Shown in pieces: positions 28,390-36,420 of a DNA stretch of 64,000 nucleotides (its first letter is position 1; the number at the start of each line of letters is the position of its first letter). Location of the stretch: positions 594,468-658,467 of the forward strand of contig NZ_FONV01000005.1 of the NCBI RefSeq assembly GCF_900113015.1, read 5' to 3'. The stretch is from Actinoplanes philippinensis (GTDB taxonomy: Bacteria > Actinomycetota > Actinomycetes > Mycobacteriales > Micromonosporaceae). The notes below the pieces were generated by a model. The model ran no database searches. It was not told the DNA's origin and saw only the letters and a list, made by a program, of their open reading frames with translations. Both the position numbers and the translations under genes were made by a program.

Positions 28390-28761
28390 ATGGCACGCGC
28401 CCGCAATCTGGTGACGGCCGTCGTGGCCGGCACGATGCTCTCGGCCGGCCTGTTCGCGTCACCCGCACTGGCGGCGACCGACTCCTTCACACTCTGCGCC
28501 TATCCGCTGAACTGCTCGGCGGCGTCGGTGGGCGGCACGGTGAACTGGGACGCCGACGTCCTGACGGCCACGGCGGTCAACAACTCGTACAGTTCGGTCA
28601 CGGTGACCGTCGCGACGGCGAGCACCAGCAGCCGGACCACGGTGCTGCGCGGCGGCCGGTCGACCTTCACCCGGGCGGTCGCGGCGACCGACCCGAGCGT
28701 GCAGATCCGGCTCTGCCCGGTGGCCACCACGTGCACCTCGGTCACGCTCACCCGGCACTGA
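28390..28761 (+). CDS. Small secreted protein, unknown family
   Basis: A 123-residue protein with a clear Sec signal peptide (residues 1-28, ending SPALAA). The mature part is about 95 residues, rich in Thr, Ser and Val. Its four cysteines are paired in sequence (LCAYPLNC near the start, LCPVATTC near the end), consistent with two disulfides and a small beta-fold. ATG at 28390 follows GGAGG by 7 bases. The gene is monocistronic, flanked by a divergent promoter region and a strong terminator. The family is not recognised; no function is proposed. Confidence 0.8.
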   Translation: MARARNLVTAVVAGTMLSAGLFASPALAATDSFTLCAYPLNCSAASVGGTVNWDADVLTATAVNNSYSSVTVTVATASTSSRTTVLRGGRSTFTRAVAATDPSVQIRLCPVATTCTSVTLTRH

Positions 28762-28768
28762 AACGCCT

Positions 28769-28803
28769 TGCGGGGGCGGCGCCGTGACGGCGCCGCCCCC
28801 GCA
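28769..28803. terminator. Strong bidirectional terminator
   Basis: GCGGGGGCGGCGCCG, loop TGA, then CGGCGCCGCCCCCGC: a perfect 15-bp GC stem (plus one T-A pair) between the stops of the convergent secreted-protein and carbonic-anhydrase genes. Confidence 0.85.
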
Positions 28804-28823
28804 GCCTGCGTGGCTCGGAAGGG

Positions 28824-29522
28824 TCAGGACAGGACGGTGACCTTGCCCGAGTCCAGGTCGTAACGGGCGCCGACGATCTTCATGTGCCCGGCCTCCACCT
28901 TCTCCCGGAAGATGGCGCTCTGCGCCAGAACGGCCGCGGCCTGCGCCTTCACGTTCGCCTGGACGCCCTTCTCGACGGCGTCGGGGTCGTTGGCGTACGG
29001 GCCGACGATCGGCGTGAGGGTGTCGACGATCGCCTGGATGCTGCCGGGCGCCTTGCCGCCGGAGCGCACACAGCCCTGGGTCGCCGCGACCGCGCCGCAC
29101 CGCTCGTGGCCGAGGACCACGACCAGCGGCGGCACGAACTCCTCGGCCGCGTACTCCATGCTGCCCAGCAGCAGCGGGTCCACCGCGTTGCCGGCCACCC
29201 GGTTCACGAACAGGTCACCGACGCCCTGGTCGAAGAGCAGCTCGGGGGCGACCCGCGAGTCCGCGCAGCCCAGGATGATCGCGAACGGGTGCTGGCCCTT
29301 GGCGACGGCCCCGATCCGCTCCCGGCTCAGGTGCGGGTGCTTGGCCTTGCCGGAGATGAAGCGCTTGTTGCCGGCCAGAAGCTCAGCGAGGACCTTGTCC
29401 GGGGTCAGACCGGACTCCGTGGCCAGCGCGGCCGAGGAGCCGACACCGGCCAGGGCGACCGATCCGGCGGCGGCGCCGCCGGCACCGAGGAACAGACGGC
29501 GGTTGAGCTTCGACTGCAGCAA
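28824..29522 (-). CDS. Beta-class carbonic anhydrase with Tat signal
   Basis: A 232-residue zinc enzyme interconverting CO2 and bicarbonate. Zinc ligands are Cys86 in GCADSR (with Asp88/Arg90), His139 and Cys142 in GHERCGA. The N-terminus, NRRLFLGAGG followed by an Ala/Gly hydrophobic stretch and ALATE, is a twin-arginine signal, so the folded enzyme is exported. Export is less common for the beta class, which is usually cytosolic. The start is TTG at 29522 with AGGAG 8 bases upstream; no ATG or GTG gives a complete signal peptide. It is convergent with the small secreted protein gene across a strong terminator. Confidence 0.92.
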   Translation of the reverse strand: MLQSKLNRRLFLGAGGAAAGSVALAGVGSSAALATESGLTPDKVLAELLAGNKRFISGKAKHPHLSRERIGAVAKGQHPFAIILGCADSRVAPELLFDQGVGDLFVNRVAGNAVDPLLLGSMEYAAEEFVPPLVVVLGHERCGAVAATQGCVRSGGKAPGSIQAIVDTLTPIVGPYANDPDAVEKGVQANVKAQAAAVLAQSAIFREKVEAGHMKIVGARYDLDSGKVTVLS

Positions 29523-29616
29523 GGGACTCTCCTGAATTTCGATCTCAGCGGGTTACGCCACGACTGATCGGCCCGGCCGGACCGCCACGAAGGGGAGCAA
29601 CCGAATGCCTACCGAC

Positions 29617-29647
29617 CGCTACCACTCGGTAACGCGAGTGCGTAGCG
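29617..29647. promoter_or_regulatory. Dyad operator candidate before the acyl-CoA dehydrogenase gene
   Basis: CGCTACCACTCG and CGAGTG-C-GTAGCG form an imperfect inverted repeat with a 6-base centre, 24 bases before the chosen ATG. This is the right place for a repressor site. Its presence argues against a start at 29605. Confidence 0.5.
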
Positions 29648-29670
29648 TGGCCCGGAGGAGGGGGTATGTG

Positions 29671-31539
29671 ATGAGCGCGAACGTCTCGGAGAAACAGGCA
29701 CGGCAGACCGCTGAAGCCGCTCGCGAGTCCGAGTGGCGGCAGCCCAGCTTCGGTAAAGAGCTCTTCCTGGGCCGGTTCCGGCTCGACCTGATCCATCCAC
29801 GACCGGCCCCGGCGCCCCGGCCGGAGTTCCTCGACCGCCTGGCCGCTTACCTGCGGTCCGAGGTGGACGGCGCCCGCATCGAGCGGGAGGCACGCATCCC
29901 CGACGAGGTCTTCCACGGCCTCGCCGGGCTCGGCGCCTTCGGCATGAAGATCGACCGGGAGTACGGCGGACTCGGCCTGTCCAATCTGCACTACTGTCAG
30001 GCGCTCACGATGACCGGCTCGGTGAACGCCGCGGTGGGCGCCCTGCTGTCGGCGCACCAGTCGATCGGCGTGCCGCAGCCGCTCAAGATGTTCGGCACGC
30101 CCGAGCAGAAGAAGGCGTTCCTGCCCCGGCTGGCGGCCGGTGAGGTGTCGGCGTTCCTGCTCACCGAGCCGGACGTCGGCTCCGACCCGGCCCGGCTGGG
30201 CACCGTGGCCGAGCCGGTCGAGGGCGGCTTCAGGCTCAACGGTGTGAAGCTGTGGGCCACCAACGGCACTGTCGCCACCCTGCTCGTGGTGATGGCGCGG
30301 GTCCCGGAGAAGGGCATCACCGCGTTCGTCGTCGAGGGCGACTCGCCGGGCATCACCGTCGAGCGGCGCAACGCGTTCGTCGGCCTGCGTGGCCTGGAGA
30401 ACAGCGTGACCCGCTTCCACGACGTGTTCGTGCCGGAGGCGAACGTGATCGGCGGCCTCGGAAAGGGCCTGCGGATCGCGCTGACCACGTTGAACACCGG
30501 CCGGCTGTCGCTGCCGGCGATGTGTGTGGGCGCCGGCAAACGGGCGCTGGCGATCGCCCGCGAGTGGTCGGCGGACCGGGTGCAGTGGGGCCGTCCGGTC
30601 GGCTCGCACGAGGCGGTGGCCAAGAAGATCGCGTTCATCGCGGCGTCCACCTACGCCATGGAGTCCATGCTGGATCTCTGCTGCCTGATCGCCGACGACG
30701 CGCGCAACGACATCCGGATCGAGGCGGCCCTGGTCAAGCTGTTCGCCAGCGAGATCGCCTGGCAGGTCGCCGACGAGCTGGTGCAGATCCGCGGCGGCCG
30801 GGGCTACGAGACGGCAGCGTCCCTGGCCGCCCGTGGCGAGCGCCCGTCGGAGGCCGAGCAGATCCTGCGTGACCTGCGGATCAATCGGATCTTCGAGGGC
30901 TCGACCGAGATCATGCACCTGCTGATCGCCCGGGAGGCGGTGGACGCGCACCTCGCGGTGGCGGGCGACATCATCGACCCGGAGGCCGGCCTGGGACGCA
31001 AGGCCCGCGCGGGGGCGCAGGCCGGGGCGTTCTACGCGCGGTGGCTGCCCACCCTCGCGGTGGGTCCGGGGCAGAACCCCGCGGGGTACGGCGAGTTCGG
31101 CCCCCTGGCGGCGCATCTGCGGTACGTGGAACGCACGTCCCGCAAGCTGGCCCGGTCGACGTTCTACGCGATGTCCCGCTGGCAGGGCAAGCTGGAGCGC
31201 AGGCAGGCGTTCCTGGGCCGGATCGTGGACATCGGCGCGGAGCTGTTCGCCATGACGGCGGCGTGCGTGCGCGCCCACGCCGAGCGCGACGACCGCCCGG
31301 AGGGCCGTGAGCTGGCCGACCTGTTCTGCCGGCAGGCCCGGCTGCGCGCCGAGGAGCGGTTCGCGGCCCTGTGGGACAACACCGACCGGCTGGACGTGAC
31401 GGCCGCCGAGCGGGTGCTGGCCGGCCGCTACGCCTTCCTGGAGGAGGGCGTGATCACGCCACCGTCGGACGCGCCGTGGGTGGCGCCGTGGTCGCCGGGC
31501 CCGAGCACCACCGAGGACGTGCGCCGGCGCCTGGGATGA
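29671..31539 (+). CDS. Large acyl-CoA dehydrogenase (C-terminally extended)
   Basis: A 622-residue flavoenzyme. Residues about 50-430 are a standard acyl-CoA dehydrogenase (FLLTEPDVGSDPARL, LNGVKLWATNG, and RIFEGSTEIMHLLIAREA with the catalytic-region Glu). A helical C-terminal extension of roughly 180 residues follows, as in long- and very-long-chain enzymes. The substrate is therefore probably a long-chain acyl-CoA, though this is inferred from size. ATG at 29671 has GGAGGAGGGGG upstream; an in-frame ATG at 29605 would place a palindromic operator inside the coding region. No other beta-oxidation genes adjoin it. Confidence 0.9.
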   Translation: MSANVSEKQARQTAEAARESEWRQPSFGKELFLGRFRLDLIHPRPAPAPRPEFLDRLAAYLRSEVDGARIEREARIPDEVFHGLAGLGAFGMKIDREYGGLGLSNLHYCQALTMTGSVNAAVGALLSAHQSIGVPQPLKMFGTPEQKKAFLPRLAAGEVSAFLLTEPDVGSDPARLGTVAEPVEGGFRLNGVKLWATNGTVATLLVVMARVPEKGITAFVVEGDSPGITVERRNAFVGLRGLENSVTRFHDVFVPEANVIGGLGKGLRIALTTLNTGRLSLPAMCVGAGKRALAIAREWSADRVQWGRPVGSHEAVAKKIAFIAASTYAMESMLDLCCLIADDARNDIRIEAALVKLFASEIAWQVADELVQIRGGRGYETAASLAARGERPSEAEQILRDLRINRIFEGSTEIMHLLIAREAVDAHLAVAGDIIDPEAGLGRKARAGAQAGAFYARWLPTLAVGPGQNPAGYGEFGPLAAHLRYVERTSRKLARSTFYAMSRWQGKLERRQAFLGRIVDIGAELFAMTAACVRAHAERDDRPEGRELADLFCRQARLRAEERFAALWDNTDRLDVTAAERVLAGRYAFLEEGVITPPSDAPWVAPWSPGPSTTEDVRRRLG

Positions 31540-31545
31540 CGGGAA

Positions 31546-31573
31546 CGTCCCCGGGCCGGCCGGCCCGGGGACG
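31546..31573. terminator. Perfect-palindrome bidirectional terminator
   Basis: A 28-base perfect palindrome (CGTCCCCGGGCCGG and its complement) lies between the stops of two convergent genes. No T-tract on either side. Confidence 0.75.
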
Positions 31574-31579
31574 CTCGTC

Positions 31580-33181
31580 TCAGTTGGTGACCGGTTCACC
31601 CGGCACGAGGAACAGCGGCTTCCACGGGTCGTCGGGACTGATCGGGTACTCGGTCGACGGCGCGTCGCCGGTGCTGGTCCACCGGGCCTCGTACGGCAGC
31701 CCGCCGAACATCACCCGCTGCCCGCGCGAGTAGATCGTCTTCGGATCCCACTCGCCGGTCACGCCGGTGACCGTCGGGCTCGGTGACGGCGCCACGTCGG
31801 CCGAGGTCACCGGGCCGATCACCGACCACGGGGTGGGCGTGGTGGCGTCGCCGCCGGCCGACGGGTCGGTGCCCTGGTTGGCCCACTTCGCCTCGTAGAC
31901 GACGCCGTGCCAGACGACCTTGTAGCCACGCACGTACTGGGCGGTGAGCCGCCACACCGGGTAGGGGCTCTTGGCCGGGTCGTCGGTGACCGCGGACTGC
32001 GCCGGAATGGTCACCGCCTCCCGCCCGGAGCTGCCCACGATCGCGCCCGGCAGGTCGGCGAACACCTTGGAGAAGGCGAGCTTCTCCTGGGCGACGCCGC
32101 TGCACGTGTTGGAGTGGACGACCACGTTGGTGAAGGTGCCGGTGCACGGGGCGTCCCGGTTCAGCGACCACATCGACACCCGGCCGAGGCCGTTGTCGAC
32201 GGCGAAGGCGGCCAGCCCCCGCGCGTCGGCGACGGTGAACCGCTCGGCGTCGATGTCGTTCTGCCCGATCATCGGGGTGGCGCCGATCCGCGACCACACC
32301 TCGGGCCCGGTCAGCTGCACGCCGAGGCGCAGGTAGAGGTCGGACAGCTGCTTGTGGGTGGCCTCCAGCGCGCTCTTCCCGAGCTCCAGCATGTCCGGAC
32401 CGGCGCCGGCGGTCCCGTAGTCCATGATCATCACGTTCACGCCGCGCAGCGCGACGCCACCCGCCAGGGTGATCCGGATCGCGGCGAGCCCGGCGGCGGT
32501 GAGGCCGTCCGGCGTGACCGGCAGCGTCATCCACACGTCCAGCGTCTTGCCCTCGGCCTTCCGCTCGGCCTGCAGCGTCTTGAGAGCGAGCGCCCGGCGC
32601 TGCAGGGACGCCGTGTCGGCGACGGCGGTGCCCTCCACGTCCAGGTCGAGGGTGTCCAGCTGGTAGCGGCGCACCAGCTGCCGGTAGGCGTCGGTCAGCC
32701 GCGCCTGGTCGGCGCAGGCCACCGCCAGCTCGGAGTTGGTCAGGCCGCCGACGCTGAGCATCACGTCGCCGCCGGCCGCCCGCAGCTGCTCGATCCGCCG
32801 GTCCAGCTCCAGCGACGCGGCCGCCTCGTCCGGCGTGTAGGCCCCGCCCCAGCTGGGCGCGCACCCGTCCTTCGGGTCGGCCACCACGAACGCGAGAGCC
32901 ACGTCGTTGGCCGGGTTCACCGCCGGGTCCTGGAACTCGAACGTCGGGGTGAGCGTGACGTCGACGTACGGCACCGCCCACGACTTCGCGGCCGGGCCGG
33001 CGCTGTCCCGGTAGTGGACCACCGCGGCCGCGCCGCCCCCGGCCACCCCGGCCACCAGCAGGATCAGGAAGCCGAGCCGCAGCCAGGACAGCTTCTGCAC
33101 CGGCCCCTCGGGCTCCTCCCAGTCCGGGTCCGCGAGCGGGTCGTCCGGGGGCCGCGCCAACTGCGGGGTGGCGGTCTGCAT
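31580..33181 (-). CDS. Membrane-anchored GH18 chitinase-like protein with chitin-binding module
   Basis: A 533-residue type II membrane protein with a cytoplasmic N-terminus and a transmembrane helix at about 35-55. An extracytoplasmic glycoside hydrolase 18-like TIM barrel follows. The catalytic signature DxxDxDxE is exact (DTLDLDVE at 176-183), and MLSVGG precedes it as in GH18. The C-terminus has two stretches resembling CBM5/12 (YKVVWHGVVYEAKWANQG and GQRVMFGGLPYEARW). ATG at 33181. It is divergent from the glycosyltransferase-EAL gene. It may trim or release a GlcNAc-containing glycan made by its neighbour; this is inferred from position only. Confidence 0.85.
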   Translation of the reverse strand: MQTATPQLARPPDDPLADPDWEEPEGPVQKLSWLRLGFLILLVAGVAGGGAAAVVHYRDSAGPAAKSWAVPYVDVTLTPTFEFQDPAVNPANDVALAFVVADPKDGCAPSWGGAYTPDEAAASLELDRRIEQLRAAGGDVMLSVGGLTNSELAVACADQARLTDAYRQLVRRYQLDTLDLDVEGTAVADTASLQRRALALKTLQAERKAEGKTLDVWMTLPVTPDGLTAAGLAAIRITLAGGVALRGVNVMIMDYGTAGAGPDMLELGKSALEATHKQLSDLYLRLGVQLTGPEVWSRIGATPMIGQNDIDAERFTVADARGLAAFAVDNGLGRVSMWSLNRDAPCTGTFTNVVVHSNTCSGVAQEKLAFSKVFADLPGAIVGSSGREAVTIPAQSAVTDDPAKSPYPVWRLTAQYVRGYKVVWHGVVYEAKWANQGTDPSAGGDATTPTPWSVIGPVTSADVAPSPSPTVTGVTGEWDPKTIYSRGQRVMFGGLPYEARWTSTGDAPSTEYPISPDDPWKPLFLVPGEPVTN

Positions 33182-33362
33182 GGTTGGCCTCTCGATCGCG
33201 GGTCCTCGTCGGCTTCACGAATCGGCAGGTCACGCCCGCGCTGAAGGCAACCAACCGGAAACCTTCAAGCGACCGGGCGGGTCCGCCGATGGTGCCGGTC
33301 GACGGGCACCGGCGGAAACGCGCCGGGACCGGCGTCCCATCCCCAGTGAGAGGCCATCCCAC

Positions 33363-36300
33363 ATGCAGCGCAAACCGGTGGAGCAGCACCGGCCCGACAC
33401 TCCACGGCAGTGGGGCGCGGACCGGCGGACGGCCCCCCACCCGCTGATTCCGCCGCCCGTCTCCGAAGGCCGGATCGCCCGGGGACGGCTCGCCATCGTC
33501 CTGACCATCGCGGTCTGGGCCTGTTATGTCGCCTACACGGTGTTCGAGCAGTTCATCGTGGGCCGGGCGAACAGCCCGAAGCTGGTCGTCGAGGCGATCG
33601 TCTACATGCTGGTGGTCACCGCGCTGATGGGCTCGGCGATGGCCTACCTGATCACCCGGATCGGGTTCTTCTACCGCAGCCGGTCGCACCACCGGGCGCC
33701 GCGGATCGCGCTCGACCCGTTCCTGGCCGGGCCGACCCCGTCGGTGACCGTGCTGGTGCCGTCCTATCAGGAGGACGAGCGGGTCGTCCGGACCACACTG
33801 CTGTCGGCGGCGCTGCAGGAGTACCCGGGTCTGCGGGTGGTGCTGCTCATCGACGACCCGCAGAAGCCGAGGACCCGGGCCGCGCGGGACCTGCTGCTCT
33901 CGGCCCGCGCCCTGCCCGGCGCGATCGAGGCGGAGCTGGCCGTGCCGTTCACCCGGGTGCAGGCGGCGTACGAGCGTTTCGAGGCCGGCCTCGGCGGTGG
34001 CGTGGCGGCCATCGAGGACATGCGCGACCTCGCGGCCGAGTACCGGTTCGCGGTGGGCTGGCTCGACGGCCTCGGCCGGCGGCAGGAGATGGTGGACCAC
34101 ACCGACGCGTTCTTCGTCGAGCACATCGTCAACCGGCTCGCCGGTGATCTCGGCACCATCGCCGAGGCCCTGGAGCGCGGCGCCACCGAGGAGGCGGTGC
34201 TGCCGGTCGAACGGATCGTGCAGCTCTACCGGCGGCTGATGGCGATCTTCGACGCGTCGGTGACCGGCTTCGAGCGCAAGCGGTACGTGTCGCTGTCGGC
34301 CGAGCCGAACAAGGCGATGAACCTGAACAGCTACATCGGCCTGATGGGCGGCAGCTACCAGGAGGTGAGCACCCCGATGGGGATCGCGCTGGTCTCCGCC
34401 GGCGCCGGCCGGGCCGAGGTGACCATCCCGAACCCGGACTACGTGCTCACCCTGGACGCCGACAGTGTGCTGCTGCCGGAGTACTGCCTGCGGCTGGTGC
34501 ACCTGATGGAGCAGGGCGCGTACGCCCAGTGCGCGGTCACGCAGACGCCGTACAGCGCGTTCCCCGGCGCGGCGACCCGGCTGGAGCGGATCTCCGGCGC
34601 CACCACCGACATCCAGCACATCGTGCACCAGGGCATGACGCACTACGACGCGACGTTCTGGGTCGGCGCGAACGCGGTGCTGCGCAAGAAGGCGCTCGAC
34701 GACATCTGCGAGGTCGCCTACGAGGGCGACTGGGAGATCAAACGCTACATCCAGGACCGTACGGTCATCGAGGACACCGAGTCGACGATCGACCTCGGGG
34801 TGCGCGGCTGGACGCTCCACAACTACCCGGAACGGCTGGCGTACAGCGCCACCCCGCCCGACTTCGGCTCGCTCTGCATTCAGCGGCAGCGCTGGGCCAA
34901 CGGCGGCCTGCTCATCCTGTCCCGCTTGAAGGACCAGGTGAGGGCCCGGTCGGCGCGCGGGCAGAAGAACCGTTTCGGCGAGCTGTTCCTCCGGGTCAAC
35001 TACATGGCCTCCATCTTCTGGAGCTCCATCTGCCTGGTGATCATGCTGGCGTACCCGTTCAACGCCGACCTGCTCAACCCGGTGCTGCTGCTGGTGTCGG
35101 TGCCGTACTTCATGATGATGGCCGCCGACCTGCGATACGTCGGCTACAAGCGCATGGACATCCTGCGCATCTACGGTTTCAACCTGATCCTGCTGCCGGT
35201 CAACCTCTCCGGCAGCTTCGCCTCGATGCTCCAGCTGCTCACCGGCGAGAAGAGCCAGTTCAAACGTACGCCCAAGGTCCGCAACCGGACGACCGCGGCG
35301 ACCACCTACCTGCTCGCCCCGCTCGCCCTGATCGCGCTCTGCGCCTGGACCGTGGTCCGGGACGTGCAGCTGGGCCAGTGGTCGAACCTGGTCTTCGCCG
35401 TGGTCAACCTGGTCCTCGCCTCGTACGCGATGATCGCCTTCGTCGGCCTCGGCAACACCGTGGTCGATCTGCTCACTCACCTGAAGGGCTGGCTGTACCG
35501 CCCGGTGCAGCCGAAGAAGTCCCGTTCCGCCCCGGCCGCGAAGCCGGTCGCGCCCGGTCACGGCGAGGGCCGCGCGATGGCCGGCGCGATCGGCGACTGG
35601 GCGTCGGTGCTGCACTACGGCGCCGAGGGCAACTCCCCCGGCCTGGTCGCGGTCCGGGCGTCCCAGGCCGCCGCCAGCCGCCGCGGGGTCCGCACCCCGC
35701 AGGCGTCCAGCTCGTTCGAGGAGTACACGTTCTTCACGGTGTTCCAGCCGATCTTCGAGCTGGAGTCGGGTGAGGTGGCCGGTTACGAGGCGCTGACCCG
35801 GTTCGCCGACGGCAGCAGCCCGCACCAGGGGCTGGCCGACGCGCAGGAGCAGGGCCGGCACATCGACCTGGACGCCGCGCTGGTCCGGGCCGCGATGGCG
35901 TCGGCGGTGTCGCTCCCGGAGGGCACCTGGCTCGCGGTGAACGTCTCGCCCGGGCTGCTGCGCCGGCCCCGCGAGCTGGAGGAGCTGGTCGCCGAGAGCG
36001 ACCGGCCGATCGTCCTGGAGATCGACGGCGCCGAGCCGGAGGACCTCGTCGACCTGCCCGCCGGGGTGCGGATCGCGGTCGACGACGCCGGCGCCGGCTA
36101 CGACAGCCTGGCGCGGGTGGAGTCGCTGAAACCGGCGTTCCTCAAGCTGGGCCGCAAGGCACTGGACGGGGTGGCGACCGAGGGCGCGCGGCGCGCGTCG
36201 ATCCGGTCGCTCGTCGAGTTCGCCCGGGAGAACGGCTGCACGGTGATCGCCGAGGGCATCGAGTCGGCGTCGCAGCGGGACGCGCTCGCGGCCTGCGGCG

Positions 36301-36377
36301 TACCCCTCGGTCAGGGCTTCTATCTCGGCAAACCGGTGCCGGTGGAACGCGCCCTGGCCGACGCCGCCACCCGCTGA
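33363..36377 (+). CDS. Membrane glycosyltransferase family 2 fused to a c-di-GMP EAL domain
   Basis: A 1004-residue fusion. Two N-terminal transmembrane helices (about 41-63 and 76-100) precede a GT2 domain with VTVLVPSYQEDE (about 127), TLDADS (about 361) and QRQRW (about 506), the catalytic set of processive synthases. The first and second motifs are separated by an unusually long insertion. Four to five helices (about 545-715) follow. The C-terminus (about 790-1000) is an EAL phosphodiesterase-like domain: GYEALTRF, NVSPG, DDAGAGYDSL, LKLGRKAL, VIAEGIES, GQGF. The metal/catalytic residues appear present although the KID segment is altered. ATG 33363, with GAGAGG upstream. Confidence 0.9.
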   Translation: MQRKPVEQHRPDTPRQWGADRRTAPHPLIPPPVSEGRIARGRLAIVLTIAVWACYVAYTVFEQFIVGRANSPKLVVEAIVYMLVVTALMGSAMAYLITRIGFFYRSRSHHRAPRIALDPFLAGPTPSVTVLVPSYQEDERVVRTTLLSAALQEYPGLRVVLLIDDPQKPRTRAARDLLLSARALPGAIEAELAVPFTRVQAAYERFEAGLGGGVAAIEDMRDLAAEYRFAVGWLDGLGRRQEMVDHTDAFFVEHIVNRLAGDLGTIAEALERGATEEAVLPVERIVQLYRRLMAIFDASVTGFERKRYVSLSAEPNKAMNLNSYIGLMGGSYQEVSTPMGIALVSAGAGRAEVTIPNPDYVLTLDADSVLLPEYCLRLVHLMEQGAYAQCAVTQTPYSAFPGAATRLERISGATTDIQHIVHQGMTHYDATFWVGANAVLRKKALDDICEVAYEGDWEIKRYIQDRTVIEDTESTIDLGVRGWTLHNYPERLAYSATPPDFGSLCIQRQRWANGGLLILSRLKDQVRARSARGQKNRFGELFLRVNYMASIFWSSICLVIMLAYPFNADLLNPVLLLVSVPYFMMMAADLRYVGYKRMDILRIYGFNLILLPVNLSGSFASMLQLLTGEKSQFKRTPKVRNRTTAATTYLLAPLALIALCAWTVVRDVQLGQWSNLVFAVVNLVLASYAMIAFVGLGNTVVDLLTHLKGWLYRPVQPKKSRSAPAAKPVAPGHGEGRAMAGAIGDWASVLHYGAEGNSPGLVAVRASQAAASRRGVRTPQASSSFEEYTFFTVFQPIFELESGEVAGYEALTRFADGSSPHQGLADAQEQGRHIDLDAALVRAAMASAVSLPEGTWLAVNVSPGLLRRPRELEELVAESDRPIVLEIDGAEPEDLVDLPAGVRIAVDDAGAGYDSLARVESLKPAFLKLGRKALDGVATEGARRASIRSLVEFARENGCTVIAEGIESASQRDALAACGVPLGQGFYLGKPVPVERALADAATR

Positions 36378-36416
36378 CGCGACAAGGGCCTCTCCGCGGA
36401 GAGGCCCTTGTCGCGT
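36377..36416. terminator. 40-base perfect palindrome, bidirectional terminator
   Basis: Twenty bases (ACGCGACAAGGGCCTCTCCG) followed by their exact complement. It begins in the TGA of the GT2-EAL gene and ends just before the stop of the convergent ferredoxin-reductase gene. Confidence 0.85.
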
Positions 36417-36420
36417 GGGA

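Noticed and set aside
31596..35861. A 1421-codon open frame on the minus strand across the GH18 and GT2-EAL genes
   Set aside because: It is an alternate-frame artefact of high GC: composition is Arg/Gly/Asp/His-rich with no domain, while the overlapping genes have complete motifs.
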